From Alphaproteobacteria bacterium (lineage in GTDB: Bacteria; Pseudomonadota; Alphaproteobacteria; Reyranellales; Reyranellaceae): a stretch of DNA of 64,000 nt. The DNA lies in contig JAFKFK010000013.1 of the NCBI GenBank assembly GCA_017307275.1, positions 62,001 to 126,000 on the forward strand. Reading direction: 5' to 3'. Below the pieces are notes generated by a model. That model saw only the letters and a list, made by a program, of their open reading frames with translations, ran no database searches and was not told the origin of the DNA. The translations under genes were made by a program, and so were the position numbers. Below are positions 26,151 to 34,425 of the stretch, one piece after another. Every line of letters starts with the position of its first letter. Position 1 is the first letter of the stretch.

Positions 26151-26882
26151 CTAGGCGCCCAAATAGAACTCGCGTATCAGCTCGTTGTTGCTGAGCGCTT
26201 CGGCGGAGTCGCCGGTGAAGGCGATGCGGCCGTGGACGATGACGTAGCCACGGTCGGCAATGCGGATAGCCTGGGTGAAGTTCTGCTCGGCCATCAGGAC
26301 CGTGAGATCATACCCTTCCTTCAGCTCCTTGATCTTGTCGATGGTGCGCTTGACCAGCAGCGGCGCCAGTCCGACCGAGGGCTCGTCGATCAACAGGATG
26401 CGCGGCGCCGACATCAACGCCCGCGCAAGGGCCAGCATCTGCTGTTCGCCGCCACTCATGCTGCCGGCAAGCTGGCGCGCACGCTCCTTCAGCCGAGGAA
26501 AGGTCTCGAAGCAGAAGTCGAGATTGCGCTGGATGGCCGAGCGTGCCTTGGGCCGGAAGGCGCCCAGCAGCAGGTTCTCGGTCACCGTGAGCTTGGGGAA
26601 GAGCCGCCGTCCCTCCGGAACAAAGGCAATGCCGAGGTCGACGATTTCCTCCGTCGAACGGCCGATCAGTTCGTGCTCCACGTCGTCGATGGACGCGCGG
26701 ATGCTGCCCGCCACAGGCTGCACGATGCCCATGATGGATTTCATCAGGGTCGACTTGCCGTTGCCGTTGGTGCCGAGCAGCGCCACCGTCTCCCCGGCCC
26801 CGACCTGGAGCGAGACATCCTCGAGCACACGCACGGCGCCATAGCCCGCGTCGACGTTGGCGACGGTGAGGCTACTCGCCAA
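26151..26882 (-). CDS. livF: Liv-type ABC transporter ATPase (system 2)
   Basis: 243 aa. Walker A GTNGNGKST (about 36-44), signature MSGGEQQM, Walker B ILLIDEPSVGLAP. Apparent TTG start overlapping the livG end by 11 bases, with GAGGG upstream inside livG. LivF class ATPase, with the typical FVPEGRRLFPKLTVTENLLLGAF segment. Confidence 0.88.
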   Translation of the reverse strand: MASSLTVANVDAGYGAVRVLEDVSLQVGAGETVALLGTNGNGKSTLMKSIMGIVQPVAGSIRASIDDVEHELIGRSTEEIVDLGIAFVPEGRRLFPKLTVTENLLLGAFRPKARSAIQRNLDFCFETFPRLKERARQLAGSMSGGEQQMLALARALMSAPRILLIDEPSVGLAPLLVKRTIDKIKELKEGYDLTVLMAEQNFTQAIRIADRGYVIVHGRIAFTGDSAEALSNNELIREFYLGA

Positions 26883-27606
26883 GGTAAGCCCTCACGACGT
26901 CGGGGTTGCGCACGACCTCCTGCGGAGGACCGTCGGCGATCTTACGACCTGCCACCAGCACCGCGAGGCGCTGAGAGAATTCCATCACTGCCCGCATGAT
27001 GTGTTCGATCATGATCACGGTGACGCCCTGCCCGTTCAGCCGGATCAGCAACGCAATGATCTCGTCGACTTCGGCGTGACTGAGGCCGGCCATCGCTTCG
27101 TCCGCGATCAGCAGCTTGGGATCGGTCGCCATGGCACGGGCAAGTTCGAGCTTGCGCATCTCGATCTGTGTCAGGTCGCGCGGCCGCAAGTCCGCCTTGT
27201 CCGCCAGGCCGACCTGGCTCAGCAGTTCCAGACAACGTGTTTCGATTGCGCCAGCGCCGACCCCAGCCCCCGGCCGGGCATTCACTGTGTAGAGAATGGG
27301 AATACGCACGTTCTCGATCAGCGACAGGCTGCCGAAAGGACGCGGCAACTGGAAACTGCGCGCCAGACCGCGCCGCGTGCGCTGGTGTGCGGACAAGCCG
27401 TCCAGCGCTTCTTCGCCGAATCGCACGCGGCCGCTCTCGTTGCGCAAGGTGCCACAGATGCAGTTGACCAGGGTCGACTTGCCCGACCCGTTGGGTCCGA
27501 TCAGGCCGAGCCGCTCGCCCTGCTGCACGTCGAGGTCGATCGCCTCCAGCGCCACGAAGCCGCCGAAGCGTTTGCCCAGGCCTTCGACCCGCAGCAGCGC
27601 GGTCAT
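26872..27606 (-). CDS. livG: Liv-type ABC transporter ATPase (system 2)
   Basis: 244 aa. Walker A GPNGSGKST (about 37-45). The ABC signature is degenerate (LTQIEMRKLELARA, lacking LSGGQ). Walker B is LLIADEAMAGLS, with Ala in place of the Pro of DEP. EHIMRAVMEFSQR supplies the switch His. ATG overlaps the livM stop (ATGA). Degenerate signature motifs of this kind are known in LivG-like subunits of aromatic-compound or urea-type systems. Confidence 0.87.
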   Translation of the reverse strand: MTALLRVEGLGKRFGGFVALEAIDLDVQQGERLGLIGPNGSGKSTLVNCICGTLRNESGRVRFGEEALDGLSAHQRTRRGLARSFQLPRPFGSLSLIENVRIPILYTVNARPGAGVGAGAIETRCLELLSQVGLADKADLRPRDLTQIEMRKLELARAMATDPKLLIADEAMAGLSHAEVDEIIALLIRLNGQGVTVIMIEHIMRAVMEFSQRLAVLVAGRKIADGPPQEVVRNPDVVRAYLGE

Positions 27607-28589
27607 CGCTTCTTCCTCTGGAACAGGCCGACGATGCCTTGCGGCGCCAGGATCACGAAGGCCACCATCAGCACACCCGCGACCAGGACGTTGACGGCCG
27701 ACGAGATCGTCACCCGCAGATATTCCTGCAATCCGCCGACCAGGATGGCGCCCACCACCGGCCCCAGCCAACTCGACGTGCCGCCGATCAACGGCATGGC
27801 GATGGCGTTCACCGCGTAGTTCAGGTTGAAGCCCGAAGCCGGGTCGAGATAGGTCACGTAGAAGGGCAAGGGCGCACCGGCCATGCCCATGAATCCGCCG
27901 GACAGGCCGGTCGCAATCAGCTTCAGCCGCAGGGTCGGCACACCGGACGCTTCGGCCGCCCCCTCGTCATCGCGGATGGCGGCAAAACCATAGCCCAGAG
28001 CCGAGCGCTCGATGGCCCGCGCCGTCGCCAGCACGATGACGCAGAGTCCCAGCATGATCAGGAAGAGGTACTGGACGTATTCGCCCCCGATCAGCGGCGC
28101 GATGCGAGGGCGCAGCACATAGGCGCCCCGCGCGCCGCCGACGAAATCCCAGTTGGTGATCAGGGTCTGGACCACAACGGCCAGCGCCAGGGTGGCAATG
28201 GAGAAGAACACGCCCCGCAGACGCAGGGTGAGATAGCCGGTGCCGAGGCCGACCAGGCCCGCCATCGCCCCGCCGATCAGGATCATCAGCGGCAGCGGCA
28301 TGGCCGGCACGAGCTTGTTCAGCACCACCGTCGAATAGGCGCCGATGGCAAAGAAAGCCGTGACGCCGAAATTCACGTATCCGGTATAGCCACCCAGAAT
28401 GTTCCAGGCCGTCCCCAGCACGATGTACTGCAGCACCACATAGCCCATGAAGAAGGCATAGGAACTGCCGAACCAGCGGCCGGCCGCAAAGATCGCGCCG
28501 GCAATGGCGATCAATATCAGGATGAAGGGCAACCCGCGCAGCCCTGTGGCCGTCCCGCTCGTGGCGGTCCTATCGGCCAAGGATACCAC
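27603..28589 (-). CDS. livM: Liv-type permease (system 2)
   Basis: 328 aa, about 9-10 hydrophobic segments. WNILGGYTGYVNFGVTAFFAIGAYSTVVLNK and the loop GYGFAAIRDDEGAAEASGVPTLRLKL are LivM features; late MPLIGGTSSWLGPVVGAILVGGLQEYLR. Overlaps livH by 20 bases and livG by 4. Confidence 0.9.
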   Translation of the reverse strand: MVSLADRTATSGTATGLRGLPFILILIAIAGAIFAAGRWFGSSYAFFMGYVVLQYIVLGTAWNILGGYTGYVNFGVTAFFAIGAYSTVVLNKLVPAMPLPLMILIGGAMAGLVGLGTGYLTLRLRGVFFSIATLALAVVVQTLITNWDFVGGARGAYVLRPRIAPLIGGEYVQYLFLIMLGLCVIVLATARAIERSALGYGFAAIRDDEGAAEASGVPTLRLKLIATGLSGGFMGMAGAPLPFYVTYLDPASGFNLNYAVNAIAMPLIGGTSSWLGPVVGAILVGGLQEYLRVTISSAVNVLVAGVLMVAFVILAPQGIVGLFQRKKR

Positions 28590-29445
28590 TGGGCCGCACT
28601 GCCAGAGTGATGAGCAGGATGCTGAACGCGACCGCGGGAGCCCAGGAAGGCCCGAAGAAGGTCGCGGTCAGGCTTTCGGCGATGCCGAGCGTCATCGCCG
28701 CGATCACCATGCCTGGAAAGCTGCCCAAGCCGCCCAGCACACAGATGGCGAAGACACGGCCGATATATTCGCGCCCGATCGAGGGTTCCACAGGCTGGAT
28801 GATGATCAGGAAAGCGCCAGCCAACGACGCCGTCGCGATCGAAAGACCGAAGGCGATACGCTTGATCTTGATCGGGTTGGCCGCCATCAGGCGCAGCGCG
28901 AGCTGGTCCTGCGCCACCGCCTGGATGGCCCGGCCGATGAAGGTGCGCGACAGGAAGAGCTGCAACACCGTCACCATAGCCATCGACACCAGGAAGGGCA
29001 CGAGAAGCCGTAACGGAAGATCGAACAGGCCGAGATTGATCGTGGCGCCGATGTAACGCGCCTGCACCGTCCGGTAGTCGACGCCGAAGACCAGCACCAA
29101 AGCGACTTCGGTGATGAACAACAAGCCGAAGAAGAACGACAGTCCGCGAATCGACTGATCGTCACGCCGCTCGAAGGCGACGTAATAGACTTGATAGGCC
29201 AGCATGCCGAGAAAGTAGAAGGCTGGCATGGCGATCAGCGCCGCCAGGATCGGGTCGATCCCCAGCACGGTATTCCCGAGGAAGGCGACGTAGGAGCCGA
29301 GCAGGATGAAGGCTGGATGGGCGATGTTGACGACGTCCAGCAAGCCGAACGAGATCGCCACTCCGATCGAAACCGCCGCATAGAAGCCGCCGAGCAAGAG
29401 CCCAGAAATCAGCGCATTGAGCAGTAGATCGAGCGAAGCGTCCAT
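28570..29445 (-). CDS. livH: Liv-type permease (system 2)
   Basis: 291 aa, about 8 hydrophobic segments. SFGLLDVVNIAHPAFILLGSYVAFL at the N-terminus, IGRAIQAVAQDQLALRLMAANPIKIKRIAFGLSI loop, VFAICVLGGLGSFPGMVIAAM late. First permease gene of the minus-strand unit, preceded by a 16-codon open frame with a strong ribosome binding site. Its own Shine-Dalgarno is weak (GAGCAGG). Confidence 0.9.
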   Translation of the reverse strand: MDASLDLLLNALISGLLLGGFYAAVSIGVAISFGLLDVVNIAHPAFILLGSYVAFLGNTVLGIDPILAALIAMPAFYFLGMLAYQVYYVAFERRDDQSIRGLSFFFGLLFITEVALVLVFGVDYRTVQARYIGATINLGLFDLPLRLLVPFLVSMAMVTVLQLFLSRTFIGRAIQAVAQDQLALRLMAANPIKIKRIAFGLSIATASLAGAFLIIIQPVEPSIGREYIGRVFAICVLGGLGSFPGMVIAAMTLGIAESLTATFFGPSWAPAVAFSILLITLAVRPSGILGR

Positions 29446-29454
29446 CGAGCCTGC

Positions 29455-29505
29455 TCAATCCGCCATCGTCACGGCCAGGACTGGAGCCTGCTCCGACATC
29501 GGCAT
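29455..29505 (-). CDS. 16-codon open frame before livH (leader peptide or gene remnant)
   Basis: ATG at 29505 follows a strong GGGGAGGGA and reads MPMSEQAPVLAVTMAD before a TGA, in the same frame as livH, whose ATG comes 9 bases after that TGA. Either a leader peptide that couples translation into livH, or the residue of an enoyl-CoA-hydratase-like N-terminus, which the peptide resembles. The rest of the 29446-29605 gap holds no other gene. Confidence 0.35.
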   Translation of the reverse strand: MPMSEQAPVLAVTMAD

Positions 29506-29605
29506 TCCCTCCCCAGGGATCCAGGGCGTGGCGATATTTCGCCTACGCCGTCTCAGTGTGCCGACAGTCCGCGCGGTTGCCTAGCGGTCTTTTCGGATTC
29601 CCGAC

Positions 29606-30907
29606 TCAGTTCACCATCGCCTGATAGACGAGATCGCGCATCAGGTAGCGATAGCGCAGCCGCGCCTGTGGCGACTGCATCATGAACACGACATACATCC
29701 GCTCCCGCGGGTCGTGCCAAAAATAAGTGCCGTAGGCGCCGCCCCAAAAGTAGTCGTTGGGCGATCCTGGCAGCGGGTTCACGCCCTGCACGTTGCGCAC
29801 GGCAAATCCCAATCCGAAGCCCTGCCCCTTGGCAGCGCTGGGCTCCAGCGCCTCGAAGCGAAACATGTCGGCGCCCATCTTGATGTCAGGCGGCAAGGCG
29901 TCGGCCGTCATCAGGTCGATGGTCTTGCGCGAGATCAGCCGCACGCCATCGAGCTGGCCACCATTGGCGAACATCTGGAGGAAGCGCGCATAGTCGGCCG
30001 CCGTCGAAACCATGCCGCCGCCGCCCGAGCGCCAGGTAAACTTCTCAGTAATGTCGGGGATCGGCGGCATCTCGTTCTTCGGCCCCTCCTTCATCGGCCG
30101 CGCGCCGCGTGCCTTCTTGTCGGCCGATACCTCGAAGCCAGTGTCTCCCATCTTGAGCGGCTTGGTGATGCGCTCCTCGATGAACTTGTCGAGCGGCATC
30201 CCCGAGGCAACCTCGACGACACGGCCCAGCACGTCGGTCGACATGGAATATTCCCAGGTCGTGCCCGGCTGATAGAGCAGCGCCAGCTTCGCGAGCTTGT
30301 CCGCCATCTCGGCATTGGTCTGGCTGCGGTCGTTCACCTTCATGTCGAGATAGGATTGCTTGACCGGATTGGCGCCGGCCGCACCGTAGGTCAGGCCCGA
30401 CGTGTGGCGCATCAGGTCGTGCACCGTCATCGGACGGAATTGCGGCAGCAGCACCTGCTCGACCGTGCCGTCGGCATTCTTCTTCTGGGCGGCGACCTTG
30501 GTGTCGGCGAAGGCCGGAATGTACATCGACACCCTGTCGGCCAGAGTGAGCTTGCCCTCCTCCATCAGCATCATGGCTGCGAGCGTCACGATCGGCTTTG
30601 TCATCGAGGCGATGCGAAAGATCGTGTCGTTGGTCATCGCCACCTTGGCTTCCTTGTCGCGGAAGCCGTAGGACTCGAACAGAACGATCTTGCCGTTGCG
30701 CGCGATCAACACCACGGCACCCGGCAGCTCGTTATTCTTCACGCCGTCATTCAGGCGGTCACTGAGCCGTTTCAGCCGGGTCGAGAGAAAACCCACCTCC
30801 TCTGGCGACTGGACCTTGGGGATACCTTGTGCGCTGGCTGGCAATGCTGTGCCGAAGGCCAAAGGAATGGCAACGGCCGCAGCGGCAGCCACGCGAAACA
30901 ACGTCAT
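29606..30907 (-). CDS. Beta-lactamase-fold serine hydrolase, exported
   Basis: 433 aa, class C beta-lactamase/esterase family (PF00144 type). Sec signal peptide ending ALPASAQ. Catalytic SxxK in RIASMTKPIV, the Tyr of the second motif in TWEYSMSTDV, and a HTSGLTYG block. A late WGGAYGTYFWHDP segment stands where the third motif would be. Family members are esterases, D-aminopeptidases or cleave lactones and polyesters; resistance function is not implied. ATG at 30907 after GGGAGGA. It lies downstream of the cyclase gene but behind a terminator hairpin. Confidence 0.88.
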   Translation of the reverse strand: MTLFRVAAAAAVAIPLAFGTALPASAQGIPKVQSPEEVGFLSTRLKRLSDRLNDGVKNNELPGAVVLIARNGKIVLFESYGFRDKEAKVAMTNDTIFRIASMTKPIVTLAAMMLMEEGKLTLADRVSMYIPAFADTKVAAQKKNADGTVEQVLLPQFRPMTVHDLMRHTSGLTYGAAGANPVKQSYLDMKVNDRSQTNAEMADKLAKLALLYQPGTTWEYSMSTDVLGRVVEVASGMPLDKFIEERITKPLKMGDTGFEVSADKKARGARPMKEGPKNEMPPIPDITEKFTWRSGGGGMVSTAADYARFLQMFANGGQLDGVRLISRKTIDLMTADALPPDIKMGADMFRFEALEPSAAKGQGFGLGFAVRNVQGVNPLPGSPNDYFWGGAYGTYFWHDPRERMYVVFMMQSPQARLRYRYLMRDLVYQAMVN

Positions 30908-30941
30908 ACGCTCTCCTCCCGAACTTATTTCCATCAAAGCA

Positions 30942-30969
30942 AAACGCCCCCGCCGACGCGAGGGCGTTT
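30942..30969 (-). terminator. Rho-independent terminator after cyclase gene
   Basis: On the minus strand AAACGCCC and GGGCGTTT form an 8-bp perfect stem, extended by further GC pairing, followed by TTTTGCTTT. It begins 19 bases after the cyclase-family stop and separates that gene from the serine hydrolase. Confidence 0.75.
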
Positions 30970-30988
30970 CTCCAGGCCGTTTCGACGA

Positions 30989-32071
30989 TCAAGTCACCGC
31001 GATCGGGCCACCATTCGATCCCGTCGCGCCCTTGATGGGGGCTGGCGAGAAGATATAGGCGAACTGGTACTTGCGATCGGCAATCAGAGCCGTGAAGTCC
31101 AGGTTCTCGTGGTTGAAAATGCCGTTCTTGCAGATCAGCTCGGCATGCACCGCGAAGGCCAGGTCCTTGTTCGGATTGGGCACGACCTCGGTCGCCCACT
31201 GGTCGGCGCCGGTCAGGCATACGCCCTTGTCGACGCACCACTTCGCCACTTCGAGGCCGATGCCGGGTTCGCCGCTGTTGAACTTGTCGTTGTTCTTCAG
31301 CCAGAGCTTGCCCCAGCCGGTATTGAAGAAGACAGCATCGCCTTCCTTGATATCGGCTTCCTGCATGTTCTGTTTCTGAAGGGCGGCACGCAGGTCGGCG
31401 ACAGTGATCTCCTGGCCTGCCTCCATCATGTTGCCTTTCACGGCTTCGACATCGAACAGATGGCCGCGCGTGAAGAACGGCTTCACGTGTTCGATACCGA
31501 GCTTGGTGAGGCCATAGGCGGTGGCCATCTCCTGCTCCGTGATGCCGTTGTAGTAACGCATCTCGTTCTTGTCGCCGTCCTTGCCCATCTGGATGCCGAT
31601 ATGTCCAAGACCGTCGAATTGCGTGCCGGTCTGGCCAATTTCGGTGGCCAAGAATTCGTCATGATAGATGAGTTTGTTCGCGCCATATGGACCGCCGGTC
31701 GGTGCGCCAGGAATGCGCATCGTGAAGGCGCGCTCGCCGAACTTGGGCATACCCGATTCGTACATGCGGCCGATGCGATAGACCTTGCCGTCCTTGATCA
31801 GCTTCACCGTGTCGAGGACCTTGGCCGGCGTCATATGGTTGGACGCACCGGCCTGGTCGTCCTTGCCCCACTTGGGGTGCGGCCACCACGGCTTGTCCGA
31901 AAGTGCCGGCGCCTGGGCAACCTGCTGGGCATGGGCAGCGCCCGCGACCAGTGCACCGGCCGCGACCGCGCCGCCGACCAGCCCGGCGGTGAGGAACGCC
32001 CGGCGATCGTCATCGACCTCAAGGGACGACGACTTGAGCCCTTCCTTGTCCTTCAGGTATCTCGAGTCCAT
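30989..32071 (-). CDS. Cyclase/kynurenine-formamidase family protein, exported
   Basis: 360 aa. A 25-residue N-region precedes a twin-arginine motif (DDDRRAFLTAGLVGG) and a hydrophobic stretch cleaved near AAHAQ. The cyclase motif normally written H-x-G-T-H-x-D-x-x-x-H reads GQTGTQFDGLGH here, so both leading His positions are replaced, with Gln at the second, as in a subset of the family. Later GDAVFFNTGWGKLW and GIGLEVAKWCVDKGV are typical. GGAGGAG precedes the ATG. Probable metal-dependent hydrolase; substrate unknown. Confidence 0.85.
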   Translation of the reverse strand: MDSRYLKDKEGLKSSSLEVDDDRRAFLTAGLVGGAVAAGALVAGAAHAQQVAQAPALSDKPWWPHPKWGKDDQAGASNHMTPAKVLDTVKLIKDGKVYRIGRMYESGMPKFGERAFTMRIPGAPTGGPYGANKLIYHDEFLATEIGQTGTQFDGLGHIGIQMGKDGDKNEMRYYNGITEQEMATAYGLTKLGIEHVKPFFTRGHLFDVEAVKGNMMEAGQEITVADLRAALQKQNMQEADIKEGDAVFFNTGWGKLWLKNNDKFNSGEPGIGLEVAKWCVDKGVCLTGADQWATEVVPNPNKDLAFAVHAELICKNGIFNHENLDFTALIADRKYQFAYIFSPAPIKGATGSNGGPIAVT

Positions 32072-32145
32072 GGACGCTCCTCCTTTTATTGATTGATGCC
32101 CGAAGCGTCGTGCCGTCTCATTGGAGCGTCAAGAAGAACCGGCAT

Positions 32146-32160
32146 TGTTACCTTATTACA
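32146..32160. promoter_or_regulatory. Candidate Zur box
   Basis: The 15-mer TGTTACCTTATTACA matches 11 of 14 fixed positions of the palindrome TGTTATA-N-TATAACA used by Zur. It ends 26 bases before the CobW-type GTPase, a gene family often under zinc control. The role is inferred from context. Confidence 0.35.
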
Positions 32161-32186
32161 TATGCATTTTACGGTGGACCCGCCTC

Positions 32187-33242
32187 ATGAGTCTGTTTGA
32201 TCGCGACAAGTCGGCCGAGCGCCTGCCGGTTGCATTGATCACCGGCTTTCTCGGCAGCGGCAAGACTACGCTGCTGAACCGCGTTCTGGGCGACAGCCGC
32301 ATGGCGCGCAGCCTGGTGCTGGTGAACGAATTTGGCGAGGTCGGCCTCGATCATCTGTTCATGGAACAGGTCGGCGGCGACATGGTGCTCCTGCAATCGG
32401 GATGTGTTTGCTGCACCATCCAGGGCGACCTTGACCGCACCCTCCGCGACATCGCCAAACGACGCGCGGCCGCAGAAACACCGCCCTTCGACCGCGTGCT
32501 GCTGGAGACGACCGGCCTCGCCGATCCGGCGCCCATTCTACAGTTGCTGCTCAATCATCCCATGATCAGCCACGACTATCGCCTCGATGGCGTCGTCACG
32601 ACGGTCGACGCCGTAAACGGCGCGCAGCAGCTCGATGAACATGCGGAAGCGGTGAAACAAGCGGCCGTCGCCGACCGCCTCTTGATCAGCAAGACCGATC
32701 TTGCCGACATCGCCGCCAGCGCCCGGCTGCGGGCACGCCTGGAGGAGCTCAATCCGGGTGCGGCGCTCTACGAGATCGTCCAGGGCGACATCGACCCGGC
32801 GCTGCTCTTCGACTCAGGCCCGTTCGATCCGGCCGGCAAGGGCGACAAGGTGCTGGCCTGGCTCAATGCCGAGGCCCATGGCCATGGGCATCAACACGAT
32901 GGCCATGAACATCACCACCATGACCGCTCGCGGCACAACGAGCATATCGGATCGTTCTGCCTGACCTTCGAGGAGCCGCTCGACTGGGATTTCTTCAATC
33001 GCTGGCTGATGGCGGTGCGCGCCTCCTGGGGCGACCAGCTGCTCCGGGTCAAAGGCGTCCTGAACATCGCGGGCGAGAGCCAGCCGCTGGTGATCCATGG
33101 GATGCACCGGACCTTCCATCCTCCCACCTTGCTCGCACGCTGGCCCGACGCCGACCACAGATCACGTTTGGTGTTCATCACCCGCGACCTCGATCGTGCG
33201 AGCGTCGAGGAAAGCTGGAAGCAGATGATGGAAGAGGCCTGA
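32187..33242 (+). CDS. CobW/G3E-family metallochaperone GTPase
   Basis: 351 aa. Walker A GFLGSGKT at 20-27, the metal-binding CxCC motif at 73-76 (SGCVCCTI), base-recognition SKTD, and a His-rich linker around 230-255 (GHGHQHDGHEHHHHD) before the CobW_C domain. The combination fits a zinc chaperone/insertase of the ZNG1/YeiR group rather than the cobalt enzyme CobW, as no cobalamin genes are near. It is divergent from the cyclase gene, and a Zur-like site lies upstream. Confidence 0.9.
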   Translation: MSLFDRDKSAERLPVALITGFLGSGKTTLLNRVLGDSRMARSLVLVNEFGEVGLDHLFMEQVGGDMVLLQSGCVCCTIQGDLDRTLRDIAKRRAAAETPPFDRVLLETTGLADPAPILQLLLNHPMISHDYRLDGVVTTVDAVNGAQQLDEHAEAVKQAAVADRLLISKTDLADIAASARLRARLEELNPGAALYEIVQGDIDPALLFDSGPFDPAGKGDKVLAWLNAEAHGHGHQHDGHEHHHHDRSRHNEHIGSFCLTFEEPLDWDFFNRWLMAVRASWGDQLLRVKGVLNIAGESQPLVIHGMHRTFHPPTLLARWPDADHRSRLVFITRDLDRASVEESWKQMMEEA

Positions 33243-33331
33243 CTCTCCTCTTCCGGCGACCATGTCCGAAATCCGCCAGACCGGAGTCTGCTGCCGCACC
33301 ATGTTCCCCTCACCCACAGAGGAGCGACAAC

Positions 33332-33724
33332 ATGGCGACCCTGAAGAAAGAGATTCCCGTCACCGCCGGCGCCGCGCCGGTCTGGCATGCACTGCGTGAC
33401 TTCAGCGCCGTCCACACGAAGGTTGCGCCGGGCTTCCTGACCGGTCTGGAGATGGATCGAGGCGATCGTGTCCTGACCTTCTTCAACGGCATGGTGGCCC
33501 GCGAACGGCTGGTCACGCTCGACGACGAGAACTGCCGGCTGGTCTATGCCGTCATCGAAGGTCAGGCGAGCCACTACAACGCGGCTGTCCAGGTCTTTCC
33601 CGAGGGCGCTGGCAGCCGGATCGTCTGGACGATCGACCTGCTGCCCGACGAACTCGCCCCCGCGATCGGTATGTTGATGGATGCAGCGGCGATCGCCATG
33701 AAGAAAACGCTGGCGACCGCCTGA
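33332..33724 (+). CDS. SRPBCC-family protein
   Basis: 130 aa, START/polyketide-cyclase-like helix-grip fold: VTAGAAPVWHALRDFSAVHTKVAPGFL, RVLTFFNGMVARERLVTLDDENCRLVYAV, then a SRIVWTIDLLPDELAPAIGMLMDAAAIAMKKTL terminal helix. Binds hydrophobic ligands in the family. GAGGAG precedes the ATG. Follows the GTPase gene by 89 bases and converges on a GST gene. Confidence 0.8.
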   Translation: MATLKKEIPVTAGAAPVWHALRDFSAVHTKVAPGFLTGLEMDRGDRVLTFFNGMVARERLVTLDDENCRLVYAVIEGQASHYNAAVQVFPEGAGSRIVWTIDLLPDELAPAIGMLMDAAAIAMKKTLATA

Positions 33725-33733
33725 TTGCCGTTC

Positions 33734-34357
33734 CTAGGCCGCGTCCTGCTTGGGCAGGACGTCTTCGTACGTCTTGAAGCCCGGCAGCTTCTCGACCCTC
33801 GCCATCCACGCCTTGATATTGGCGTAGGGACCGAGGTCGATGCCGCCTTCGCCGGCATAGGCGACGTCGCCATAGACCGCGACGTCGGCAATGGTCGCTT
33901 CGTCACCGACCAGGAATGACCTGGTGAGCGCGCTATCGAGCACCTTCAGCGCATCGTTCGCGAGCCCCGTGTAGAGCTGGTAGACGTTGTCGTCGGCCTT
34001 CATGAAGCCGCGCTTGATGGCGCGAGGGCGATAGACGTTCGGCGCCAGCCGGTCATACTCCCAGAACAGCCACTCACGAACGCGCGCTTTCTCTTCGGCG
34101 GTCTTGCCCCCCATCTTGCCGAACTTGTCGGCGAGATAGAGCAGGATCGAGCCGGACTGGCAGAGCTTCAGGTCGCCGTCGACCAGCGCCGGCACCTGGC
34201 CGAAGCGATTGACCGCGAGATAGTCCGGCTGTTTGTGCGCACCGGCGCGCAGGTCGACATGCTTGTAGGCAAAGGGCTGCCCCATCAACGACAGCGCCAG
34301 CCCCGCCTTGTAGGTCGGGCCGCTCAACCAGATGCCGTAAAGAGTAATCTTGGACAT
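33734..34357 (-). CDS. Glutathione S-transferase
   Basis: 207 aa. N-domain MSKITLYGIWLSGPTYKAGLALSLMGQPF with a Ser after Leu as probable catalytic residue, VNRFGQVPALVDGDLKLCQSGSILLYLADKFG with cis-Pro and the Ser that holds glutathione, and a C-domain ending LPGFKTYEDVLPKQ. Distinct in sequence from the two GSTs at 19-23 kb. AAGGGAGAA precedes the ATG at 34357. Confidence 0.87.
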   Translation of the reverse strand: MSKITLYGIWLSGPTYKAGLALSLMGQPFAYKHVDLRAGAHKQPDYLAVNRFGQVPALVDGDLKLCQSGSILLYLADKFGKMGGKTAEEKARVREWLFWEYDRLAPNVYRPRAIKRGFMKADDNVYQLYTGLANDALKVLDSALTRSFLVGDEATIADVAVYGDVAYAGEGGIDLGPYANIKAWMARVEKLPGFKTYEDVLPKQDAA

Positions 34358-34425
34358 TGCTTCTCCCTTAAAGGAGCCGCAGCATCGCACTTGAGCGCAG
34401 GCTGGTTAAGCCTGTATGAGCGGGC

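Noticed and set aside
29714..32092. 792-residue open frame on the plus strand
   Set aside because: It lies antisense to the well-supported serine hydrolase and cyclase genes, has His/Arg-rich low-complexity composition and no domain; typical of high-GC antisense frames.
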